Below are positions 1 to 11,416 of a DNA stretch of 64,000 nucleotides, piece after piece (position 1 is the first letter of the stretch; every line of letters begins with the position of its first letter). Under the pieces are notes generated by a model, which worked only from the letters and a program-made list of their open reading frames with translations, was not told the DNA's origin and did not search any database. Source of the stretch: Calamus simplicifolius (lineage: Eukaryota > Streptophyta > Magnoliopsida > Arecales > Arecaceae); assembly GCA_900491605.1 (NCBI GenBank), contig UESW01000082.1, positions 43,434 to 107,433 on the forward strand. Direction: 5' to 3'. The translations under genes and the position numbers were made by a program.

Positions 1-284
1 ACCATAGACTTTATAATCGTTTGGCTGTGCACCAATAGCCTCTAAGAAGATGCGGCCGGTCTCTTATGGCGAATGATCAAATGTGGACCATCCCTCCACT
101 ATTGGTTGTGTGGTTTGATAGGTCTAAGATATCATTTCCTTCATATGTGCCTACAATGAATACATATCAAATATAGTGTAACTCATATCAGAGGTATGAA
201 TATATTAATAAACACATCATATTTTCAATAATTTACTTACTCCAATATGCTGGGAGTGATTATCGACTCATGACCTATCTTTTC

Positions 285-953
285 TCATGTGGGTCGCCTT
301 GAACAGCTGCCAGTGCCCTGATGCCTTCCTTCAGCCTCTGAAAAATAACATTTCAAATTTGCAGTTATGCTCATTTTAAAAAATTTATCATTAATACATA
401 TATAAAATAAATAATTTACTATACTTACTTGATAACGCCGATGCTCCTCAATCAAAATGGATCCCACTGTGTGACAGGAAAGACTAGTGCCCGGACCACC
501 TTTCTCGGATCAACAGTTCAAGCTAGCTATGGCCGACCTCTTATGCCACTCAAGATCCACTTGATGCCTTCCTTCAGCCTCTGAAAAATAATATTTCAAA
601 TTTGTAGTTATGCTTATTTTAAAAAATTTATCATTAATATGTATATAAAATAAATAATTTATTATACTTACTAGATAATGTCGATGCTCCTCAATCGAAA
701 TGGATCCCGCTATGTGGCAGGAAAGACTAGTGCTCGGACCACCTTTCTTGGATCAGCGGTTCAAGCTAGCTGTGGCCGACCTCTTATACCACTCAAGATC
801 CACCCACTTCTGCTGCCAGTCATCCCATATTGAATCGGAGATATGAACGGAGCATTTCGATGCCCTCCACCAGTGACATAAATTATCAAAGTATCGAAAC
901 GAGCAAGTAAATTCCAAGCCCTTCAAACAAAAGGAGTTAGGGTTGGATCCCAC
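285..953 (-). pseudogene. CACTA second ORF, Transposase_24-like fragment
   Basis: The minus-strand frame at 753-953 contains WDDWQQKWVDLEWYKRSATA followed by LNR. This matches the 'W..L..YW.S.EFKKRS..NK.NR' pattern of the plant Transposase_24 family, the TNPA-like ORF of CACTA elements. Downstream exon pieces read GSISIEEHR, the family's 'GS.PFAEH' block. An intron with consensus GTAAGT donor and TTTTTCAG acceptor separates this block from an exon starting RLKEG. The exon/intron block is tandemly duplicated in this copy. Stops and the lack of a full frame make it a pseudogene. Further sequence to base 1 may be the continuation of the same protein. Confidence 0.65.
320..803. repeat. Tandem duplication of a 243-bp exon-intron segment
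   Basis: The segment starting gatgccttccttcagc at 320 and running to about 562 is repeated from 563 to about 803 with scattered substitutions. It covers the end of one Transposase_24 exon, the intron and the start of the next. The other duplicon copy (near 34625-34860) has a single unit, so the duplication is specific to copy 1. Confidence 0.85.
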
Positions 954-1233
954 TTAAATTCTTTCTACAAGCAAAAAAATTATGAATATAAAGAAAGTAA
1001 CAAATAAATAATGACATTATGAATGCAAATAAGAACCATGCAATTCATGTATACTAACCTTATACATATAATTCTATATCAGAATTGAAACAGAAAACAA
1101 AATAATCCAAATATATTTATAATAATAAACGTAGCTAGCTAATATAATAAATAAATGAATTTTAAATTCTATCGACATAAGGGTAATTATAAGTTACGTA
1201 CCTAAAACTCTATCTAATAAAACTCCCTCACCT

Positions 1234-2210
1234 TCATGCTATAGATTCTGACAGATAGCGCATAACACCCTTTTCTTTTTCATATTCTACATGCCATCTC
1301 ATATCTGAAGCTATAACCTCTGATTGATACATTCTTTGCAACCATGGTACCAATGAAAAGCAATGCATTTTTTTGAAAGACATAGGTCTCGTTCTAGTTA
1401 AACTTCTCCTTGTCATAAACCAAGGTATATCACAAACTTTATAAAACTCTAAATCTGCATCTACACCCCAATAAAGCATGCAATTATTCTTGCAACAATC
1501 AATCTTCTGAATAGGTAAACCAAGCCCATGCAATAATTTTTTGTTTTATAAAATGTATTAGTCATAACATTATCACATGGCAGTACCTCCTTCATTATTC
1601 TGATAACTAAATCAAATTCCACTTCAGATAAGTGATGTTCAACCTTAATGTTCAGCAACCGAGCTGCTATAGATAGTTGCGAATGAGTTCACACTCAGGC
1701 CATAATTGTTCATTTTCAGCACCTAGCATGTCATAGAAATATTGGCTTTCTAGATTTGATTCTTCATAAAAGTGCCCTGGATTTAAGCCCAAACCCTCTT
1801 CATCCATCACCATTTCTTCATATTGATTTAAGTTGTCATATTGATTATAATTTTAAGCTCTCATGTCATAATTTTCTGCTGTCACATTGTAATTCTCTAC
1901 TGTTTCATAAAGTGTATCTACCTTCTGATTGCTTGATTCTTTCCTAACCTTAGTTTCTTCATGGCAGTACCAATTATAGTAACCAGACAGTAAACACTTT
2001 TCTATAAAGATAAATTTTAACTGTTTCAATATCCCTATAAGCTTTATTCTAATACTTTCTCATATTACACAGACATCTGATTCTGGATCCATCCATCCAC
2101 TCTAGTTGACTACATGCAAATGTAATAAATTCTTCTAATCCATTAACAAATTCAAGATTAAGAAAATTATCCTTAACCCTTTGATACATCCATGAGTGAT
2201 CGACATTCAT
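1234..2210 (-). pseudogene. TNP2-like CACTA transposase, N-terminal half
   Basis: On the minus strand an ATG at 2210 opens MNVDHSWMYQRVKDNFLNLE, the Transpos_assoc domain; the domain runs to about 2065. An acidic linker follows (about 1660-1815), including LNPGHFYEE and YDMLGAENEQLWP. Next comes the start of Transposase_21: LSEVEFDLVIRIMKEVLPCD (near 1560-1640), then MHGLGLPIQKIDCCKNNCML and ASDMRWH (1234-1533). Frameshifts separate these blocks. A stop sits where TNP2 proteins have Trp after the 'SESIA' equivalent. The rest of the catalytic domain is absent, and the Transposase_24 fragment follows directly. Domain identity is from recognised family motifs. Confidence 0.8.
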
Positions 2211-2634
2211 TTTGAAATAATTATGTATGACCTAAAAAAATATATTTGGAATAAAATAATGGGTCAGCATATTGATAATAATATAGAAATAATATTTAAT
2301 AATTCATTAATACAAGTAACAAACAACTAGTATTGCATATCGCATTAATTTTTAAATCGTAATATTGCTATGCAATAGAGAACTAATATATCATTCCTAA
2401 TACACTGCATGAAATTCATTTGAAAATAATCAATGCTAAATACCGATTGCTAAAATTTTTTTTAACATTTTTCAACATCATACAACATATTAAGTAGAAA
2501 TAATTAACTTATATAATCAACAATTAATATATAACATTGCATATAATTAACACAAAATAATACATTTTAATATCAAAAAATTCATATCAAATATACAATA
2601 TAAATTTATTTATAATGCACATGATATCACTTAT

Positions 2635-2895
2635 CAGATGGGGTCGGGAGCAACCACGGGCGTGCCGAAGGGAACCGATGAAGGGGGAGAGAGAGGGGCC
2701 CAGGGCAAGGGGGCAAGGGGGTGTCGAGTGGGGCCGAGGGGAGGGCTAGGGGGGCTGGGGAAGAGGGGGGCCGAGTGGGGCCAGGGTGCCAAGGCCAGAG
2801 GGGGGACGGAAGGGGGGCAGGGAGCCAAGGAGAAATGCAAGAGAAGGGCCGAGGAGGGGGTTTTGGCATGCGGGAGAAGGGCAGCATGCTAGAAC
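2635..2895. repeat. G-rich low-complexity block in the CACTA relic
   Basis: The plus strand is a nearly continuous run of GGG/GGGG tracts with A and C interruptions, with high G-quadruplex potential. Several overlapping frames are open on both strands, which is expected from composition and is not evidence of coding. The equivalent in copy 2 (about 36430-36640) is shorter and contains a 22-G run. Confidence 0.6.
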
Positions 2896-3191
2896 TAGGG
2901 TTCTAGCATGCGGCCCAAGGGGACAGGAGTGCGCTAGTCATTTATTAGTGATGCGCGCGTGGGTTGCTAATTAGCGATGCCTCCATGGCTTCACTAATTA
3001 GCAATGCCATGCACAAGCATCACTAATTAGCGATGCATCAGCAATGCTAATAGCATCACTAATTTCATTCATCACTAATTCTTCCCTAATTTATCACTAA
3101 ATTTTTTGGCATCGCTGTTTTGTCGCTATTTAGCGATGCATATTTATGGTGTCACTAATGGGCATCGCTAAAACCAAAAACTCTTGTACTG

Positions 3192-4463
3192 TATTAAAAT
3201 ATTTGATATTTTAACTCTCTAGTCAAAATTACAAATCTATTCTAATTGATATGAGTTGATCTATTCTAGATTACCAGCACGGACAAAAGAGAATATGGCA
3301 GCTTGATTGGATAGCCATGACACTGTGAGATAGGTAGGTAGTAATGCATGATGCAATGGACCTTTCTTAGTTGATTAGCCCACTTTCTTTCCCTAAAGGG
3401 GTTTCGAGCTTTATGGTGCATCAAGCTCTAGGGGGGTAATGCGTGATACCACTCATTTTTCTTAGTTGGTTGGCCCACTTCCTTTCTCCAAAGAAGTTTT
3501 GAGCTTTATGGGGCGCTATCCTTATCTGAAGCATCAAGTCAATCCATATGAAGATTTAGGTGATTGACTTGAGAAAGATCTTTTTTTGCTTTACCTATGA
3601 TACTCACCAGCTCTACACCTTACAGGTAAAGGACCCTTTCAAAATCTTTAGAACTTCGAGTCGTCATCTGAGGAGCCCTAGAACTCTTTTCTCCTTCGTA
3701 TCAGTTGACTTGAAAGAGCTTCCCTTGATGCTTTTCTTTAAGATAAAGAAGCCAAACTATCATCACAAAGAACATTAAAGGTTTTCCTCAAAGTCTCCCC
3801 TAATGCTTTTTTTTCGGGAGCAAGAAACCAAGCTAGTGGTATGGAGCACATTGTTTGGTCGATCTAAGCGATCCTCCTTAGTTGACAAATGAAAGGTCAA
3901 ATTTTAATGTCAATATATTGGTACAATATGTAGGAGTGTTAAACAAAAGTACTTAACTACATTGGCAAATTTTAAAAAATTTTACCAACTAAATTGACTT
4001 TTAGTTTAACCATGAATAGAGTAAAGCCATTCTCTTGATAAAATATTTTAATTCAAAATGCTAATATGGTGATTACGAATTGTCTTGGTCTACATCCCAT
4101 ATGGTAGTTTGGGTGTACTGAAGAATAGTTCATGATGAAGAATGAGAAAGAAGGAAAAGTGGCACTTTTGCCGATAGTGAGGGACTTCTTCTCAAAGATT
4201 ATATATCATTATGGATGAACTCACCATGACTAAGTTTGTTACCTTCAAGATAGCAGCTGTGTGCCTCAGACCAAGTAGAAGAAGAGATGTTGATAGACTT
4301 TTTAGGTAGTCCCCATTTTTGTTTTAACTATATTTCTCAAATTATTGGTTATGGACCTTATTTAACTTTAAAATGTATGGCCTATGTCCTATTTAATTCT
4401 ATGATATATAGTTATCAAGTATTCTAATTTTGTGATGAGAATGTCGCATTATGAGAGGGCGAT
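3192..4463. repeat. Non-coding repeat, three local copies
   Basis: I see no gene. The part from about 3590 to 4250 recurs at 5960-6605 in this half and at about 37310-37970 in the other duplicon. Short ORFs here (for example 3560-3778) contain no recognisable domain and are not conserved as frames between copies. The origin of the repeat is not recognised. Confidence 0.6.
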
Positions 4464-4641
4464 TGTAATACCTTAAAACTCATCTCCACATCGGATGGAA
4501 AAGAAAAGTTTAAAAACTTTATAACTCAAGTTCACTTACTATCAATTAATTTTCATTTAGTTTTCAGAACCACATGATTTTAGCCCACTAATAGATTAAT
4601 TGAACCAATAGGTGAGCTTGAGGTGTTATAAAGACCTAGCA
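4464..4641 (+). repeat. TRIM-like LTR remnant
   Basis: A 178-bp sequence starts TGTAATACC, contains CCACATCGGATGG, and ends AGCA. It is the counterpart of the 3' LTR of the TRIM candidate at 38797-39272. Immediately left is a purine-rich 'gagaggg' tract. The 5' LTR and most of the internal part present in the other duplicon copy are missing here. Confidence 0.5.
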
Positions 4642-5042
4642 AAGATTTAAGATTACAATGAGTTCTCCCACTTTACCAATAGAAATGCAGCTCCAAAAGT
4701 AAAAAGAAAATAAGTTCTTGTGAATAATGATAGATATGTATAGGGGCCGTTATAGAAGTAAATACTTTAATATTTTTTTCTTTCTAAATGTGTCACTAGG
4801 TAGAAAGGATTGACTGATCCCAAGCAAGTTTTCAAAATTGAGGAATATGATTTTTCTTTCAGACACTCCATAAATCTTGGAGATTCCTAAGTTTTGAAGT
4901 GATATGAAGGTGCTTATATAACTGGGACACCATCTCAATGGGAGCATTGCAGGACAAACAACTTAAATTAACTGTTCATCCTTTCTTGGCTAGAATCTCG
5001 TATGTGAAGTCTATTACAGAAGGCTAAACAAGCAAAGATCTT

Positions 5043-5948
5043 ACGTCCCCCATGGACGGTGATGGTGGAGAGAATAAGATTAAGGCAAAGTATCAATAGA
5101 AAATAAATATTATAACAAACTTACATTGGTGGCAAAGCCTAGATTGTAGTTCCCTTTCATATTGTATGACATCTTTTACAAGGCTATAATCCCTGACAAC
5201 CTTGATTTGCTTGACGACCTAAATCCATGAGCTTCAATTGATCTATAGACATTAATCTTAGAAGAGAGTTTCTAGTTACAATCGATCTTCCAAAGTAAGC
5301 AAAGACAGCCATGACATTCCTCTCCACATCAAACCACTTCAAGCCGAGAATTCAAGCTCCGCTCCGAAGAACTCATAGCAAAGCTGGAGGTGCTGCATGG
5401 TCGCGATCGTACTAAACAAAAGAATTGCCACCTACGAAGTTGTCGAGCATGACGAAGAAGTCGTTCTTGCAGCAAGTTGACCTCCATTGTCCAGTGACAA
5501 AGAGGCTGCATTGAGCCCTTGTCCACAAGGAACTTAGGTTTGGGTGGTACGGAACAATATAAAAAAAACTGGTCACCATGGATGATAGTTTTGGCTTTGG
5601 TTTTGGTTTTCTCCTTACAATTAAAAAAAACAATGGTCACCATGGATGCCATACAATATAAAAAAATAGTGGTCACCAAGGATGATAGTTTTGGTTTTGG
5701 TTTTGGTTTTCTCCTTACAATATAAAAAAAACAATGGTCATCATGGATGATAGTTTTAGCTTTGGTTTTGGTTTTCTCCTCGAATGGAGTGGCAAAAAGA
5801 AATATAAGAGGAGACCAGGAAAGGATTTTATGTAACATATCCTTCTGAAAAGTTTTAATCCTATGTTCTATTTAATTATATAATTAATGTCCTATCTTTC
5901 TCAAAAGTTATAATCCCACATCCTATTTATTTATTGCATATTTTTTCT
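5043..5948 (-). repeat. Dispersed repeat family R, copy c
   Basis: This is one of four copies in the window (others: 33340-34390, 39676-40156 plus its displaced tail, and 61000-62005). The minus strand contains a degraded exon-like stretch (about 5150-5350) including LKWFDVERNVMAVFA, shared with copy d. The right part (5540-5790) has tandem 'ggtcaccatggatgatagttttgg' units, which produce artefactual Lys/Pro-rich ORFs. No domain is recognised. Confidence 0.6.
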
Positions 5949-6605
5949 ACCTTACATATCATACTTGTCTAACCCTCCACCTTACAAGTAAAGGATCCTT
6001 CCAAAAGCTTTAGAACTTGAAATCGTTGCCTGAGGAGCCTTGGAACTCTTTTCTCCTTCATATCAGTTGACTTGAAAGAGATTCTGCTAATGCTTTTCTT
6101 TGAGATAAAAAGCCAAACTAGCATCATGAAGAACATTAAAGATTTTTCTCAAAGTCTCCAGTAATGCTTTTTTTAGAGCAAGAAGTCAAACTATTAGCAT
6201 GGAGCACATTGTTTGGTCGAGCTAAGCATTCCTCCTTAGTTGACAAATGAAAGGTCGGATTTTAACATCAATAAATAGGAATAATTTGTAGGAACGTTGA
6301 ACAAAAGTGCTTAACTATGTTGACAAATTTTAAAAATTTTCACCAAGCAAATTTACTTTTACTTTAACCATGATTAGAGCTAAGCAATTCTCTTAATAAA
6401 AATATGTTAATTCAAAATGCTAATGTGGTGATTACTAATTAGCTTGGTCTAAATCCCATACGGTAGATTGGGTCAGCTTAAGAATAATTCATGATGAAAA
6501 GTGAGAAGGAAGAAAAAGTGGCACTTTTGCCAATAGTGAGGGATCTCTTCTCAAAGATGATATACCATCATTGATGAACTCATCTTGACTAAGTCGGATA
6601 CCTTT
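5949..6605. repeat. Second local copy of the 3590-4250 repeat
   Basis: It aligns over most of its length with 3590-4250, for example 'aactcttttctccttc' and 'agttgacaaatgaaaggtc' in both. No coding potential was seen. Confidence 0.7.
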
Positions 6606-6921
6606 ATATCAAAATTATTTTTTGCTCAGAAGGATCTATTTATTCTTTTTAATGGCCATAAATGATCTATTTCTGAAATTATTTTGATCATTTAGAAGCC
6701 CTCCAATCTAAAGAGCTCTTCTAAATATTTTTTATCTTTCTACAAGCCCTTCTAATCCTTCTAAACTTTTTTAATCTCTCTCTAGTCTCTTATTAGTTGT
6801 CCTAATCTCTCTCACTCAAATCTCTACTTTTATCATTTATAATCAACAATGTCTAGTGTTAATAGCTCTCACCCATCTTATGGTCAAGAGTTCTTCAAAT
6901 TTAACACCGACATAGCATAAT

Positions 6922-7143
6922 ATGGGGACCAGAGCCAATGTCCCCAAGCTCACAATAGCCATTGATGCCATGTCGACTACCAAGTCCAAGGCTAAACTTA
7001 GGATTTTTGGAGCCTATTGGCACTTTAACATTAAGGAGATTGCCATCAAGAGGCCTTGTGTTATCTGTAAAGTATATAAGAATTTTAACCGCAACACTTT
7101 GAGAAAAATTAGTTATTTAACTGGGCACTAAAAGAAGCATGAG
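6922..7143 (+). pseudogene. BED zinc-finger N-terminus of a hAT transposase
   Basis: The frame starting at 6922 encodes PCVICKVYKNF (the CxxC half) followed by HxxxH across a stop (GH-stop-KKH). This fits a BED finger, the DNA-binding domain of hAT transposases. The same region in copy 2 near 9690-9830 keeps the CxxC region less well, and its first Cys is not seen at the same position. Confidence 0.6.
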
Positions 7144-7772
7144 AGTGTAGCTTATGGCCCCAACTAATCTCAAATTAGACTTGAACAAATAGGTGAGTTA
7201 AGAAATTTTTTTTTGTAAGAATTAAATAGAAAAGAATTATTAAAATTATAGATAGTGAAATTCCTTTTACTTTTGCCAAAAAATTAATGACTTAAAAAAT
7301 ATATGAAAACTATCCTAAATCCTATTTTTAAAAGGTTTCTCAAAATCCTATTAAATCATATTGTTTTAGACAAAATTTTGATTAAAAAATATAATTTTAT
7401 ATTTTAAAAAAATTGATAATAGAATAGCACTTACATCAAATATTTGAACTAGGACTGCCGCATTATCTTATATTTGCTTTTCAGTATATTTTATTGATCA
7501 TGGTTGAATAATACAAAAAAATAGTTTTAAATTGATTGAATATTCACACAATGCCACCACCATCTATGCTCGATTTTGCAAACAGTATATGAGTGCCATA
7601 TACCTGATTGGTATAATTTTTTTAATTAGTTTAAATAATACTTCTAATAATAACATTGTTGTTGAATTACTCAAGTCGTATCTATGTTTCATCTTAAATA
7701 AAAATTTATTTTACATTAGATGTACATATTATATTACAAATTTAATTATACAAATGGTTTAAAAATTATTGA

Positions 7773-7776
<4 letters not shown>

Positions 7777-7832
<56 letters not shown>
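7777..7832. repeat. (TA)n microsatellite
   Basis: About 56 bp of pure TA repeat inside hAT copy 1. The corresponding place in copy 2 (about 10456-10465) has only a few TA units, so the array expanded or contracted after duplication. Confidence 0.95.
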
Positions 7833-7837
<5 letters not shown>

Positions 7838-8239
7838 GTTAAAGATGCCATTAAATTATACCCTCTAAAATGAAAAAATAAGAATTTAAAGTTTTATGTA
7901 TTATTTATGAATTAAAATATAAATAATTTTTATTAGATATAAAACATAAATGGAATTCTACATATTTCATGTTAAATTCATGTTTGGAATATAAAGATAT
8001 TATTACTATATTTTAGATTATTCACTTCTCTAATGAACTTATATTAGATTTTCGCTAGGATAATTCTGTATTATCCTATAATTTCTGTAACATTTTTATA
8101 AAGCTACTAATATGTTATCTAATACTTATTATCTTACCTCTCCTCTAATTATACAATTGATATATAACATCATCATCCATTTTTTATAATATAGAAAAAT
8201 TAAAGATTTTGAAGATATAATTTTATCAATGAAAATAAG

Positions 8240-8775
8240 ATTTAATAAATATTAGAAAGAAATTTTATATTTTCATTATTTAGCTTTAATTATGGATTCT
8301 AGTATTAAATTTGATTATTTATATATAATATTATAAACAATTTATAAAAATATGATGTACAAAATAAATAGAGATGGATTTAAAGATGAAATTTGTAATT
8401 TATTAAATCAAATATTTATATTATATGAAAAAAAATATAATAAAGGTAAAATGTCCTCTACTTCACAATTGGCCCTAGGTAGTAGTAATAGGGCTAGTAG
8501 TGATAGTAAATTTTAGAATATATTAAAAAATAAATGAATTAATTTTTTATTTAAATAATAATTTTATAAAATTTCTAATTTAGGAAGAAATAGATGATTT
8601 GATATTTTAGTTTGATAGAAAGCTCATGATATACTAACCCCTCTGATATCCATAGTAGCTTCAGAATATATTTTTAGTGCAGAAGGATAAATGCTCGACA
8701 ATATGAACCAATTAAAGCCTAATACAGTGGGAATGCTAATCTGCCTCAAGGACTAGTATGATATGAAGGACAAGA
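8240..8775 (+). pseudogene. hAT transposase C-terminal region
   Basis: In shifting frames the plus strand gives RFNKY, then LIMDSSIKFDYLYI, then the dimerisation block ending in LICLKD. The conserved Ser-rich 'VASE..FS' and 'LKPNTV' motifs identify the hAT C-terminal dimerisation family (PF05699). Multiple stops are present, including a stop after 'SAEG', where functional proteins continue through 'RVLD'. Confidence 0.75.
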
Positions 8776-8790
8776 TGCAAAAAAGGTTAG

Positions 8791-9069
8791 AAAAATAATA
8801 ATAAAGGTTCCCTTCAAACAACAATGAGTTTGAGTAATAGAAAATCAAAGACAAAAAATGATGCAATCCATCAGGGTCATAGAGGCCAGACAAAAAAATG
8901 ACCATAATGAATAACATTAATAGCAAATCCCTTAAAAAGATAAATACATCTGATTTATTTTATTTAGTTTTCAAAATTAATTTTAAAATCTTAAACATAA
9001 TCCTTTTTCTCTCGATCGTTCTTGTTGGTGCCATAGCTTATGATGGTTGTTCCTCCTCAAGTCACTATT
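8791..9069 (+). other. Spacer between hAT copies, no gene seen
   Basis: AT-rich sequence downstream of hAT copy 1. An 80-codon ORF at 8898-9140 has no recognisable domain and runs into the following tandem repeat. Confidence 0.5.
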
Positions 9070-9320
9070 TTGCTTCATTTTTCCATTTTTTAACTCCGCT
9101 AAAATTTATAACCATGGTTTCTCATCCTTCAGTATTCTAATAGGCATCAAATATTATCATTTCTAATTTTTTTAACTCTACTAAAATTTATAATCATGTT
9201 TTAGCATCCTTCAGGTTCTAATGGGCATCAAAAATTATAACTTCTAATTTTTCTATTTCCACTAAACTCTATAACCATGTTAATTTTACGATGAGCATCC
9301 AAAATTATTATTGCTTAAAA
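9070..9320. repeat. Three ~82-bp tandem repeats
   Basis: The block around 'aactc(c/t)(g/a)ctaaaatttataa(c/t)catg' recurs with starts near 9092, 9174 and 9257. It ends at the boundary with hAT copy 2. It could mark the duplication junction. Confidence 0.65.
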
Positions 9321-11416
9321 AGATCTATTTATTCTTTTTAATGGCCATAAATGGACAGTTTCTAAAATTATTTTGATCATTTAGAAGCCCTCCAACCTAA
9401 AGAGCTTTTACATGTCTTTTTCATCTTCCTATAAGCCCTTCTAATCCTCCTAAACTCTATTGATCTCTCTCTAGTATCTTGTTAGTTGTCCTAATCTCAC
9501 TCACTCTGATCTCTACTTTTTATAATTAATAATCAACAATGTCTAGTGCCAATAGCTCTCATCCATCTTATGGCCAGGAGTTCTTTAATACCGACAGCAA
9601 AATATAGGACACATCATCGATCGGAGCCAATATTCCCAAGCTCACAATAGCCATCGATGCCATGTTGACTACCAAGTCTAGGGCTAAACTTAGGATTTTT
9701 GGAGTCTGCTTGCACTTTAACATTAAGGAGATTGGCAATAAGAGGCTTTGTGTTATCTATAAAGTATACAAGGACTATAACTGCAATAGTTTGAGAAAAT
9801 TTTGTTATTTAGCTAGGCACTAAAAAAAGCATGAGAGTGCAGCTTTTGACCTCAACTAATCTCAAGTTTGATAAGAAATTTTTTTTATTTGTAAGAATTA
9901 AATAGAAACTAATTATCAAAAATTTATTATATATAGTGAAATTCCTTTTACTTTGTCAAAAATTAATGACTTAAAATATATATGAAAACTATCCTAAATC
10001 CTATATTTAAAATGTTTCTCAAAATCCTATTAAATCTTATTGTTTTAGACAATATTTTAATTATAAAATATAATTTTATATTTTAAAAATTTTAATAACA
10101 GAATAGCACTTACATCTAATATTTATATTAGCACTGTTGTATTATCTTATATTAACTTTTTAGTACATTTTATTGATCATGATTGAATAATACAAAAAAA
10201 ATAGTTTTAAATTGATTGAGTATTCACATAGTGCCACCACCATCTATACTCATATTATGCAAATGATATTGAGTACCATATACTTGATAGGTATAATTTT
10301 TTAATTAGTTTAAATAATGCTTCTAATAATAACGTTGTTATTGAGTTACTCAAGTCGTATCTGCATTCCATCTTAAATAAAAAATTATTTTACATTAGAT
10401 GTACATATTATATTACAAATTTAATTATACAAATGGCTTAAAAATTATTGAATCATATATATATAAAGTTAAAGATGCCATTAAATTATACAACTGTCTA
10501 AAAGGAAAAAATAATATTTTAAAGCTTTATGTATTATTTATGAATTAAAATATAAATAATTTTTATTATATATAAACATAGATGGAGAATAGAGAAGAGT
10601 GAAGAAAACAGATTCATGTAGCCAACCCCATGTAGTTGGGAAAAGGCTTAGATGAGTTGAGTTGAGTATAAAACATAAATGGAATTCTATATATTTAATA
10701 TTACATTCATGTTTTAAATATAAAGATATTATTATTATATTTTATAATATTTGCTTCTCTGATGAACTTATATTAGATTCTTACTAAAATAATTCTGTAT
10801 TATCCTATAATTTTTGTAACATTTTTATAAAGCTACTAATATTATATCCGATAGTTATTATCTTAGCTCTCCTCTAATTTTACAATAGATATATTACATT
10901 ATCAGCTATTTTTTATAATTTAGAAAAATTGAAGATTTTAAAAATATGATTTTATCAATGAACATAAGATTTAATAAATATTAGAAAGAAATTTTATATT
11001 TTCATTATTTAGCTTTAATTATGGATTCTAGTGTTAAATTTTATTATTTATATATAATATTAGAAATAATTTATAAAAATATTATGTGTGAAATAAATAG
11101 AAATGAATTTAAATATGAAATTAGTAATTTATTAAATCAAATATTTATATTATATCATCAAAATATAATAAAAGTAAAATGTCCTCTACTTCACGATTGG
11201 CCCTAGGTAGTAGTAATAGAGCAAGTAGTGATAGCTAATTTATGAATTTATTAAAAAATAAATGAATTAATTTTTTATTTAAATAATAATTTTACAAACT
11301 TGTTAATTTAGGAAGAAATAGATGATTTGATATTTTAGTCATAGAGAGCACATAGAAAAGTTATCCTATGCTTATCTCTATGGCCCATGATATACTAACC
11401 CCTTCGATATCCATAG
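9320..11416 (+). mobile_element. hAT transposon relic, copy 2, interrupted by Gypsy
   Basis: This is a colinear duplicate of 6620-8650. It keeps the N-terminal region (9535-9835) and the C-terminal MDSSVKFYYLYIILE stretch (near 11021). It is cut at 11416 inside the 'SISIV' part of the dimerisation block by the Gypsy 5' LTR. The rest of the block, present at 8655-8770 in copy 1, is not found downstream. A small retroposon is inserted at 10581-10666. Confidence 0.75.
10571..10677 (+). mobile_element. Truncated SINE/LINE 3' end with target-site duplication
   Basis: 86 bp (10581-10666) are present here and absent from the paralogous site near 7935 in hAT copy 1. The insert contains 'catgtagttgggaaaagg' and ends in GAGTTGAGTTGAG, a plant RTE-LINE/SINE-type 3' end. 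It is flanked by tataaacata (10571-10580) and tataaaacata (10667-10677). Copy 1 has a single tataaaacata, which is a natural empty site. Confidence 0.8.

Larger units (their letters stand above)
1..3191 (-). mobile_element. CACTA (En/Spm) DNA transposon relic, copy 1
   Basis: The terminus lies at 3191: read on the minus strand it starts CAGTACAAGAG, a decayed CACTACAAGAA. It is followed by a subterminal zone (about 2940-3180) dense in AGCGATGC-type direct and inverted repeats, as expected for CACTA ends. Inward on the minus strand come a Transpos_assoc domain, a TNP2 (Transposase_21) fragment and a Transposase_24-like fragment, which is the usual CACTA gene order. The far end is outside the window or lost. 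The catalytic bulk of TNP2 is missing, so the element cannot be autonomous. A second copy at 34395-36904 has a better terminus. Confidence 0.8.
104..5948. repeat. Segmental duplicon, copy 1
   Basis: This stretch matches 34395-40156, 55781-55807 and about 59431-59817 in the same order and orientation, once the inserted transposons there are removed. It starts at 'ggtttgataggtct' and ends at 'ttattgcatatttt' (about 5948 versus 59817). It includes the CACTA relic, 1.8 kb of non-coding repeat, a TRIM 3' LTR and family R. Outside these borders the two copies do not align. Confidence 0.85.
6620..8790 (+). mobile_element. hAT transposon relic, copy 1
   Basis: This is a degenerate plus-strand hAT transposase. 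A BED-type zinc finger lies near 6922-7143. The hAT RNase-H-fold region lies near 8240-8480, with the equivalent of 'F.KYW...LDPR.KF.Y'. The C-terminal dimerisation block at about 8615-8770 includes HDILTPP.SIVASE.IFSA and LKPNTVGMLICL. These are ordered as in Ac/Tam3-like transposases. The middle is missing or too decayed to follow. Terminal inverted repeats were not identified, so the ends are only those of the duplicated unit. Confidence 0.75.

Noticed and set aside
2627..2974. Overlapping Gly/Arg- or Pro-rich ORFs on both strands
   Set aside because: They come from a G-rich low-complexity block inside a CACTA relic. The second copy does not keep any of the frames.
5329..5838. 169-codon Lys/Pro-rich minus-strand ORF
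   Set aside because: Produced by tandem 'ggtcaccatggatgatag' units of repeat family R. Only its last part overlaps the exon-like stretch, in another frame.
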